Under the pieces are notes generated by a model that saw only the letters and a list, made by a program, of their open reading frames with translations, searched no databases and was not told the origin of the DNA. A stretch of 64,000 bases of DNA, from positions 496,001 to 560,000 of the forward strand of contig NZ_NCSS01000006.1 in the NCBI RefSeq assembly GCF_002088935.1, read 5' to 3'. The DNA comes from Henriciella litoralis. GTDB taxonomy: Bacteria > Pseudomonadota > Alphaproteobacteria > Caulobacterales > Hyphomonadaceae. Position numbers and translations under genes: made by a program. The number at the start of each line of letters is the position of its first letter. Position 1 is the stretch's first letter. Below are positions 8,581-15,822 of this stretch, in pieces.

Positions 8581-9798
8581 ATGAAGAAAAAGACGATGAA
8601 GGTTCGAGAACTTTTCAGTCGCCTCTTTCCAGAGCGCCAGATTTACCACCGTAGTGGCGGCACCGTTCGCTACTTCACGATTTCCCCGTCCCAACAAGCC
8701 GTGCTCTCTGCAGCTGTCGCAGCAGCTGTCGGCTGGTCCCTCTACGCAACAGCCGCTCTGGTTTTCATACCGAACAGTGGCCTTGCGGCGAATGGCCAGA
8801 ACGAAATCGACAAGTACGAACGCTGGGTGCAGGAGCTTCGGGCTCGTGACGCCCTTTCGCGCTCCCAGTTGGTCGAGCGCACGGAAGCCTTCCAGGAAGC
8901 CACTGTCGACTTTGAACGTCGTCACCGCACACTCGAAGTCATGCTTGAGACGCTCAAGAATGGCGGCGAGCTGGAAACAGCTGCCCTCAGAGGCAATGAC
9001 GCGCCCTTGCTCGTCAACGCATCAATTGATGAAGCCGATCGTCGCCAGTCCCGCCCGAGCGCAGACATTCAACAAGCCAGCGCGTCAAATGTCGGTCTTC
9101 GCGGTCAGATCGCAGAAATACAGCAAGATCAGCAAAAACTGCTCGATGAGATGGAAGAAATCGCCGTGGAGCGCTCTGAAGCAGCCCGCGGCGTTCTACG
9201 TCTGACGGCTGTGGGCGCGAACCGCATCGCGAACACAGAGGAAATGGGCGGACCGCTGATCGAGTTTGCGAGCCTGACAAGCGGCGAATTCGGCACCCCG
9301 GAAGAAGCCGCCTTTGCCCAGCGCGTCGCACAAGTGGCGGCCCGCATGGAAGAAGCACGCTATTATGAGGATGTCGTCTCCACGCTCCCTCTGGCTCAGC
9401 CCGTGGGTGTGCCCTATCGCATGACGTCGAATTACGGCCTGCGCGTTGATCCCTTCAACAAGCGTCCTGGCTGGCACAATGGCATTGATGTCGGCGCTTA
9501 CTGGAATGCGCCGATCACATCGACAGGCCCTGGCACCGTCAGCTTCGCTGGCAGCAAGTCTGGGTACGGCAAGGTGATCGAGATCGATCACGGTCACGGC
9601 TTCAAGTCACGTTACGGTCACTTGAAGCGGATCGATGTCAAAAAGGGCGAGAAGGTTGCCATTGGTGATGTCATAGGTGCCATGGGCTCTACCGGTCGCA
9701 GCACCGGGCCGCATCTTCACTATGAGGTGTGGTTCAACAATAAACCCTATGACCCAGTAGAGTTTCTCAAGGCGGGTAAACATGTTCACGAAGAATAA
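8581..9798 (+). CDS. Membrane-anchored M23 (LytM) peptidoglycan endopeptidase, LmdC-like
   Basis: A 405-residue bitopic protein: short cytoplasmic N-terminus, one transmembrane helix at about 39-63, a coiled-coil-prone region at about 75-205, and a C-terminal LytM domain at about 285-395. The zinc ligands are His299 and Asp303 (HNGID) and His380 (HLHYE), with His347 and His378 as catalytic partners, so the enzyme looks active; M23 enzymes cut peptide cross-links in peptidoglycan. GGAGAGG at 8563-8569 precedes the ATG at 8581. The bactofilin gene starts inside its 3' end. In Hyphomonas neptunium the equivalent pair, LmdC and BacA, cooperates in stalk and bud shape; the same job here is an inference. 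Confidence 0.92.
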   Translation: MKKKTMKVRELFSRLFPERQIYHRSGGTVRYFTISPSQQAVLSAAVAAAVGWSLYATAALVFIPNSGLAANGQNEIDKYERWVQELRARDALSRSQLVERTEAFQEATVDFERRHRTLEVMLETLKNGGELETAALRGNDAPLLVNASIDEADRRQSRPSADIQQASASNVGLRGQIAEIQQDQQKLLDEMEEIAVERSEAARGVLRLTAVGANRIANTEEMGGPLIEFASLTSGEFGTPEEAAFAQRVAQVAARMEEARYYEDVVSTLPLAQPVGVPYRMTSNYGLRVDPFNKRPGWHNGIDVGAYWNAPITSTGPGTVSFAGSKSGYGKVIEIDHGHGFKSRYGHLKRIDVKKGEKVAIGDVIGAMGSTGRSTGPHLHYEVWFNNKPYDPVEFLKAGKHVHEE

Positions 9799-10321
9799 GG
9801 ATAACGGTTCCAGGTCCAGCCATACCCCGGCACCTGAACCAGCGCGTAGTTCCTCAAGCAAACAATCAACCCGTGGGAGTGTCGGCGTGGCCTCTATTAT
9901 CTGTAACGACATGGTCATCAAAGGCTCCATCATTGCTGAAGGGGCCCTTCACATCGACGGCACAGTCGAAGGCGATGTCAGCGGTTCCGACATCACGATT
10001 GGGCCAGAAGGCAAGATCGTCGGCGAAGTCAAAGGCGAAGCTGTAAAGGTAAAAGGCGAGATCCGCGGCTCGATCCGGGCGGTTCGGGTTGAGCTTGAAA
10101 CCGGCGCCAAGGTAGACGGTGATATTCTTCACAGCTCCCTCAGCATTCAGCCAAACGCGATTTTCGAAGGTCAGGTCAAACACGATCAGGACCCACTGAG
10201 GAAGTCTGCGCCGAAACCGGCACGCAGCGCCTCATCAGAAAACGGATCGAAATCGTCCGGACAGCCTACGTCTATCGCTTCCGGCAACCGGTCCTTCTCA
10301 ACCGGACACACCGCTTCCTGA
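9782..10321 (+). CDS. bacA: Bactofilin, BacA-like polymerising cytoskeletal protein
   Basis: A 179-residue protein with a Ser/Pro-rich N-terminal tail (1-35), a beta-helical bactofilin domain at about 38-135 (DMVIKGSI, LHIDGTVEGDV and repeated G-x-I/V strands), and a Lys/Ser-rich disordered C-terminus. Bactofilins assemble into nucleotide-independent filaments that recruit cell-wall enzymes to the membrane. The ATG at 9782 lies 17 bases inside the end of the M23 gene, so the two are translationally coupled. A strong intrinsic terminator follows 26 bases after the stop. The family call is very sure. Confidence 0.95.
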   Translation: MFTKNKDNGSRSSHTPAPEPARSSSSKQSTRGSVGVASIICNDMVIKGSIIAEGALHIDGTVEGDVSGSDITIGPEGKIVGEVKGEAVKVKGEIRGSIRAVRVELETGAKVDGDILHSSLSIQPNAIFEGQVKHDQDPLRKSAPKPARSASSENGSKSSGQPTSIASGNRSFSTGHTAS

Positions 10322-10346
10322 TCCATCCGGTCAATCAAAGTTCCAG

Positions 10347-10384
10347 AACCGTCATTTCCAGGCCGGAAATGACGGTTTTTCTTT
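10347..10384 (+). terminator. Intrinsic terminator after the bactofilin gene
   Basis: Perfect 13-base-pair stem (arms 10347-10359 and 10365-10377, AACCGTCATTTCC and its complement) with a five-base loop, followed by a T-rich run on the + strand. It closes the M23-bactofilin operon. Its 3' edge touches the stop codon of the convergent prfB. Confidence 0.9.
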
Positions 10385-11496
10385 ATGCGGTTTCTTCTTC
10401 GTCCACGCCAACGGCATGGGCCAGAGCGGCGCTCAGAAACGCATCAATATCGCCATCCAGCACACCGGCCGTATCAGACGTTTCATGTCCGGTGCGAACA
10501 TCCTTGACCATCTGATAGGGCTGCAGGACGTAGGACCGGATCTGGTGGCCCCAACCAATGTCAGACTTTGAATCGTGACTGTCCTGAACGGCCTCACGCC
10601 GTTTCTGAAGCTCCAGCTCATAAAGCTTCGACCGCAACATTTCCCAGGCTTTCGCCCGGTTCTGGTGCTGCGAGCGACCTGCCTGACAGGCCACGACAAT
10701 GCCAGTGGGTTCATGCGTCAGCCGCACAGCCGAATCCGTTTTGTTGACGTGCTGCCCACCTGCCCCGGACGATCGATACGTATCGGTACGAACATCAGAC
10801 GGATCAATCTCCACCTCGATGGAATCGTCGATGACCGGCGAAACCGTGCACGACGCAAAGGATGTGTGCCGCCGCGCCGAAGAGTCGTAAGGAGAAATCC
10901 GCACGAGACGGTGCACGCCGGACTCTGATTTCAGCCAGCCATACGCATTGTGCCCTGAGATCAGCATGGTCGCAGACTTGATGCCGGCTTCCTCGCCATC
11001 ATGCGCATCGACTTCTTCAACCTTGTAGCCGCTCTGCTCAGCCCAGCGGACATACATGCGGCGCAGCATCGCCGCCCAGTCCTGGCTTTCCGTGCCCCCT
11101 GCCCCTGCATTGATCTGCATGTAACAGTCATTGGCATCCGCCTCGCCGGAGAGCAGCGCCTGAAGCTCTGCTTTCGCGGCCCGCTCACGCACGCGCTTAA
11201 GAGAGGCGGCGACCTCGTTGAGCATATCCTCGTCGCCCTCGGAGAGTTCGACGAGTTCGAGGCCGTCACGTGCCTCGCGCTCAAGGTCCTTGACGGTCTG
11301 GATGCCGGTTTCCAGCTGCTGGCGTTCCGCCATCAGCTTTCGGGCCTGCTCAGGGTCGTTCCAGAACTCGGGTTGCTCGGAAAGAGCGTTCAGCTCATCC
11401 AGTCTTTTTTCAGCGACGTCCCAGTCAAAGACGCCTCCTCAGCAGTTCCGACGACTGCTTGATTTCCTCAACGAGGTTGATGATTTCCGTGGACAT
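10383..11496 (-). CDS. prfB: Peptide chain release factor 2, with programmed +1 frameshift
   Basis: RF2 terminates translation at UGA and UAA. The gene is in two frames: 22 codons from the ATG at 11494-11496, then CTT followed by an in-frame TGA (11425-11427), after which reading continues in the +1 frame to 10383, giving about 370 residues, the normal RF2 length. The catalytic GGQ motif is present ([10 protein letters not shown]). The tripeptide that reads UGA appears as SPY in RISPYDSS instead of the textbook SPF; an aromatic residue is kept. A caller that ignores frameshifting would give a truncated protein starting at about 11333. PBP1A lies upstream on the same strand. Confidence 0.96.
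11424..11439 (-). promoter_or_regulatory. prfB programmed +1 frameshift site
   Basis: On the minus strand the sequence is AGGAGG-CGT-CTT-TGA-C. The internal Shine-Dalgarno element (complement of 11434-11439) sits three bases before the CTT slippery codon and the UGA stop, the canonical RF2 autoregulation arrangement. When RF2 is scarce the ribosome slips by one base and completes the protein. Confidence 0.95.
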
Positions 11497-11556
11497 ATAT
11501 TCGTTTCACAGTCTGTAGAGATTTAGCCGTTGCGATGCACAAATCCGCTGGGCGCG

Positions 11557-14127
11557 TCAATAAATGCCGCCGAGACTTTCATCAGCAACGTCTTCCTTGT
11601 CATTGCCGCCGAAATTATCAAATCCCTCGGCATCCGGATCTGCGATATCTCCGCGCGGCGAGCTGGCGCCCTGATTGCCGGAGATCGAAAATCCAGTTGT
11701 ATCATCAAATACGGCGCCCGGCTCAGTGCCTGGACGGAACGCTTCAACGATAATCTCGCCTGAACCGGATGTCGGTAGGCCGCCCGTATCGTGATCGACG
11801 GAAACCAGCCGTACACCCGGCGGAATGCGGAATGGCATTGCCGGTGCGTCTTCCAGAGCTGTCTCCATGAAGTCGACAAAGATCGGTGCGGCGACAGAGC
11901 CGCCAGCTTCGCCATTGCCAAGCGTTTTTGGCTGATCGAAGCCGACCCAGATACCGACGACCAGGTCCGGTGAGAAGCCATAGAACAAGGCGTCAAAATA
12001 GTCGTTCGTCGTGCCAGTCTTGCCGGCCAGCGGCTTACCCAATCGCGCCGCACGGCGCGCCGTGCCGCGTTCAACAACGCCCTCAAGCATGTGCACGACC
12101 TGATAGGCAATAATTGGATCGACCAACTGCTCACGATCATCGGCCAGTTCAGGCGGTTCTCCACCATCCCAACTTTCGGCGCTACAGCCTTCGCAGGCGC
12201 GCATATCGTGCTTGTAGAGCGTATCGCCGCGGCGATCCTGCACACGGTCGAGCAGCGTCGGCGTGACTTCCTTGCCGCCATTCACAAACGCGGCGTACCC
12301 ACGTGCCATCCTCCACGGGGTCGTTTCACCCGAGCCGAGCGACATGGCCGGATAGGGATCAAGCTTGTCGTAAAGACCAAACCGCTCAGCAAACTCAGCC
12401 ACAGCCGGCATGCCGATATCAACGGCAACGCGGGCGGTCACCTGGTTGAAAGACCGCTCAAGCGCTGTGCGCATGGTAACTTCGCCATAGCTGCGGCCAG
12501 CAGAATAGTTCTGAGGCTTCCAGGTCTGGTTGATCTCTTCATCATAGTAGACGAACGGCGCATCCAGAATGCGGGTGGACGGTGTGTAGCCATTCTCAAG
12601 CGCGGCGCCGTAAACGAAAGGCTTGAACGATGAACCGGGCTGACGCATGCCTTGGGTGACGCGGTTGAACGGGCTTTTGAAGAAGGAGTAGCCGCCAACC
12701 ATCGCCAGCACGCGCCCCGTGTGTGGGTCGAGCGCGATGATCGCCCCTTCAACTTCGGGCACCTGGCGCAGCTTGGCTATCTTTGCCGGCACTGAAATCC
12801 AGTCTTCTTCTTTGCGATAGGCGCCCTCTTCCGGCGCCTCGGCGCCAGGGCGCAGCTCTTCGGTCCGCACGACTTCCAACAACACGACATCGCCTTTGGC
12901 GAGCCCCTTGCGACCGTCTTCACGCTCCCATCTCGATGCCCAGGAGACGTCCTCTTTCGGGATAGTAGTTTCTTTGCCGTCTTCCAGCACCAGCGTAGCC
13001 CCGGTCTCGCTGACCTCAGACACCATGCCGGCCTCCCAGTCGCCATAGCCCGGCGGCAGGGTCAGGGCTTCCATTTGCTCAGGCACGTTTCCGCCGGCAT
13101 CGATCTCAGCGAATGGGCCTCTATAGCTGTGGCGACGGTCATATGTCTCAAGCCCCGTCTGTAGCGCGTCCTGCGCGGCAAGCTGAAGCTTGGTGTCGAT
13201 GGTCGTGCGGATCGAAAGACCGCCCTGCTCCAGCGCCTCTTCACCATACTGATCAATCAGCTGGCGGCGCAGTTCCTGGACGAAGTAAGTCGCAGCGGCG
13301 TATTCCGGCCCACGCAAACGCTCGGTGACCTTGAGCGGCTCAGCTTGCGCAGCCTCGGCCTCTTCTTTCGTAATATAGCCGTCCTCGACCATCCGGTTGA
13401 GCACATAGTCCCGGCGGGCGAGAAGCCGCTCCGGCCTGCGGTATGGATTGACGGTTGAAGGCCGCTGCGCCAGCGCGGCGAGGATCGCAGCTTCGGACAG
13501 ATCAAGTTCAGGCAGGGATTTATTGAAATAGGTCAAAGCCGCAGAGCCAACGCCATAAGCGCGCACGCCGAGATAAATCTCGTTGAGATAAAGCTCCAGG
13601 ATCTGGTCCTTCGTGAAGGCTTTCTCCATTCGCCGCGCAATGATGGCTTCCTTCACCTTACGCTCAATACGTTGGTCCCGCGTCAGAAGCATGTTCTTCG
13701 CGACCTGCTGCGTGATGGTCGAGCCGCCCTGAAGATTGCCCCCGCTGCCAGACAGTTTCGTTTTCGCTGAATTGATAGCGCCGCGCATGATGCCGACGAA
13801 ATCAAGCCCGCCATGTTTGAAGAACTTCTTGTCCTCGGCGGCCACAAAGGCCTGAACCACATGATCGGGAATTGATTCGATAGGCACGAAAACGCGGTGT
13901 TCATCGGCGAACTCAGCGATCAGGGTCCCATCGCCTGCGTGAACGCGCGATGTGATCGGCGGCTCATAATTCGCCAGCCGCTTATGCGATGGCAGGTCTC
14001 GTGAAATCGCCGCGACCCAAAGAAAAAGCGCAATAAAACAAATCGCTGCCAGCGCAAACAATACCAAGGCAACGCGCCGGAGCAGTTTCCAGCTCAAAAA
14101 ACGTTTTCGGGCGGGCTGTTCGCTCAT
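11557..14127 (-). CDS. mrcA: Penicillin-binding protein 1A (class A, bifunctional)
   Basis: Inner-membrane enzyme that polymerises glycan strands and cross-links them. The 856-residue protein has one N-terminal membrane helix (about 17-41), a glycosyltransferase domain with catalytic Glu98 (AAEDKKFF), the GGSTITQQ motif and Glu183 (LNEIYLG), an OB-like insert at about 350-450 typical of PBP1A, and a transpeptidase domain with Ser499-x-x-Lys502 (SSFK), SFN at 559-561 and KTGT near residue 700. The C-terminal 100 residues are rich in Asp, Gly and Pro and probably disordered. It lies downstream of an AmiC-type amidase on the same strand, a frequent pairing in alphaproteobacteria. Confidence 0.96.
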   Translation of the reverse strand: MSEQPARKRFLSWKLLRRVALVLFALAAICFIALFLWVAAISRDLPSHKRLANYEPPITSRVHAGDGTLIAEFADEHRVFVPIESIPDHVVQAFVAAEDKKFFKHGGLDFVGIMRGAINSAKTKLSGSGGNLQGGSTITQQVAKNMLLTRDQRIERKVKEAIIARRMEKAFTKDQILELYLNEIYLGVRAYGVGSAALTYFNKSLPELDLSEAAILAALAQRPSTVNPYRRPERLLARRDYVLNRMVEDGYITKEEAEAAQAEPLKVTERLRGPEYAAATYFVQELRRQLIDQYGEEALEQGGLSIRTTIDTKLQLAAQDALQTGLETYDRRHSYRGPFAEIDAGGNVPEQMEALTLPPGYGDWEAGMVSEVSETGATLVLEDGKETTIPKEDVSWASRWEREDGRKGLAKGDVVLLEVVRTEELRPGAEAPEEGAYRKEEDWISVPAKIAKLRQVPEVEGAIIALDPHTGRVLAMVGGYSFFKSPFNRVTQGMRQPGSSFKPFVYGAALENGYTPSTRILDAPFVYYDEEINQTWKPQNYSAGRSYGEVTMRTALERSFNQVTARVAVDIGMPAVAEFAERFGLYDKLDPYPAMSLGSGETTPWRMARGYAAFVNGGKEVTPTLLDRVQDRRGDTLYKHDMRACEGCSAESWDGGEPPELADDREQLVDPIIAYQVVHMLEGVVERGTARRAARLGKPLAGKTGTTNDYFDALFYGFSPDLVVGIWVGFDQPKTLGNGEAGGSVAAPIFVDFMETALEDAPAMPFRIPPGVRLVSVDHDTGGLPTSGSGEIIVEAFRPGTEPGAVFDDTTGFSISGNQGASSPRGDIADPDAEGFDNFGGNDKEDVADESLGGIY

Positions 14128-14227
14128 TGAAGGTCCTGTCTGACACCGTAAATCACTTGCGAGCGTCTCTCGCAGAATTCCATGTCCAGAGTAAGGCGCT
14201 CACGGGTCAGGCGAAAGCCAAAATGGC

Positions 14228-15424
14228 CTAATTTGCTGCAAAGAAAACGTCGCGGCGGGCGAAATACGCGTCGATACCTCGCGCAATGGCGCTCGCTGTC
14301 TTGAGCCGTCCGTCTTCCGAAGACAGGCGCTGCACATCCGACGTGTTTGTCAGAAAACCGATCTCGACAAGCGCTGCCGGCACGTCCGGCGCAAGCAGAA
14401 CAAAGAAGTTCTCCTGCCTGTGGCTGTTGCGAACAATCGGTCCAGCTTTCGCCAGCTCGGGGATCAGCAGTTCGGCGAAGATAGAGGAATTGGACTTCGT
14501 CTCGCGTTTGATCAGGTCCGCCAGAATGCCAGACACTTCCTGCGTGGTCCCATCCTCGATTGGCAGGTCCCATCCATTGGTCCGGGCCGTGCCCTCAACG
14601 CGGCGCTCCCCGCGCGCAGACAGGGTATAGACCGTTGCGCCGGAAACAGAGCTGTTACCGGCCGCATCGGCGTGAACCGAAATGAACAGGTCAGCGCCCC
14701 AGTTGCGCGCCATGGTCACCCGATCTTCGTGATCGATGTACGTGTCATCTTCGCGCGTCAGAAAGACCTTATAGCGCCCTTCCCTCTCCAGCTCTTGTTT
14801 CAGCAAAAGCGATGTTTTGAGAACGATATCTTTCTCACGCGTCTTGTTGCGGCTCGATGCACCGGGGTCATGACCACCGTGGCCGGGATCGATCACCACG
14901 ACATATTGGTCATTGCCAGCCGCCTTGGGTGACTCCGCGTCGAGGTCCCGCGCCGCAGATGGCGGGGCCGCATCCGATAGAAATTCCAGACGGCGCGCGA
15001 CATCATCTTCTGCCGCGCGATCAAAACGCACTGGCGCCACACGAACCAGATCAACCACGAGCCGGTGGCGTGGATCACTCGTCGTCGGCCCAATTGGCAA
15101 GGCCCGAGAGACCATCATGGGCTGGGACAGACGGAACAGGATTTCGCCGTCCGTGATCTCATAGGCGTCTACCGCACCTGTTGGCAGCGGCGTATCGGCA
15201 TCCGCGCCAACAAAGGCGTTGGGCAAGGCCAGATCAACCGTTCGCCCATTCTCGTCGGAGATAAAGAAGGCCTCATGCTCAATCGGCCCATCAGCGGCAA
15301 GAGCAATCTGGGTGTATTCACCACCGCCAACGACACGGATCTCCGTGATTTCCGTCGCGGCCGCCGGTCTCGTCAGAGCCAGCGCCATCATAAGGAAAGC
15401 AAGGGGAGCGAAAATTCGAATCAT
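14228..15424 (-). CDS. amiC: N-acetylmuramoyl-L-alanine amidase, AmiC-like
   Basis: Periplasmic zinc amidase that cuts the bond between muramic acid and the stem peptide, used for daughter-cell separation. The 398-residue protein starts with a signal peptide (MIRIFAPLAF... cut near AAATE), then an AMIN domain at about 25-130 that targets the enzyme to the septum, then an Amidase_3 domain with VIDPGHGGHDPG, TREDD, SVHADA and ALVEIGFLTN, which supply the zinc His and Glu ligands and the catalytic Glu. I chose the ATG at 15424 because the longer frame upstream would bury the signal peptide under 119 extra residues. The 100-base gap to PBP1A suggests co-transcription. Confidence 0.94.
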   Translation of the reverse strand: MIRIFAPLAFLMMALALTRPAAATEITEIRVVGGGEYTQIALAADGPIEHEAFFISDENGRTVDLALPNAFVGADADTPLPTGAVDAYEITDGEILFRLSQPMMVSRALPIGPTTSDPRHRLVVDLVRVAPVRFDRAAEDDVARRLEFLSDAAPPSAARDLDAESPKAAGNDQYVVVIDPGHGGHDPGASSRNKTREKDIVLKTSLLLKQELEREGRYKVFLTREDDTYIDHEDRVTMARNWGADLFISVHADAAGNSSVSGATVYTLSARGERRVEGTARTNGWDLPIEDGTTQEVSGILADLIKRETKSNSSIFAELLIPELAKAGPIVRNSHRQENFFVLLAPDVPAALVEIGFLTNTSDVQRLSSEDGRLKTASAIARGIDAYFARRDVFFAAN

Positions 15425-15822
15425 TCTGAATCCGTTAAGGTCGTCTCGGTATTGTCCATTCATCGCACAGAGAAGATTAATCCAATATTTACCGAGCCGC
15501 CCGCGCCTGCGATTTTCGCTCTTGTGTGATTTTCCGCTTCCCTTCGGTGTCGGCTTTGGGCATGCTCTCAACACTCTCGTATTGAGGGCTAGCCAATTTC
15601 CGACAGGCGCATGACCGGGCTTTGATAACTCGCATGCCGCCGGAACGGACACGGATAAGACAAGAATGTACCCTTTGACCCAACATGCATCGTCCCGAAT
15701 TGCGCCAACAGGCGCGCGGATGCACGGGCTCGGGGTTTTCCAGCAAAACACATCTGGCGTTTGCCGCAGCTTCCGGATCAAAACCCCCGGAACCGCGCCG
15801 CCAGCCTACAAGGCGATAAACT
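15425..15822. promoter_or_regulatory. Divergent intergenic region with RNase E leader structure
   Basis: This 398-base gap has no convincing gene and must hold the promoters of amiC (-) and rne (+). Close to rne there are two competing stems: GGGGTTTT (15732-15739) with AAAACCCC (15780-15787), and TTCCGG (15771-15776) with CCGGAA (15787-15792). They share base 15787, so only one can form fully. E. coli rne is autoregulated through its structured 5' leader; a similar role here is inference. Confidence 0.4.

Noticed and set aside
15425..15781. N-terminal extension of the AmiC-type amidase by 119 residues
   Set aside because: It would place the signal peptide in the middle of the protein. The extension has no domain and occupies the rne/amiC promoter region.
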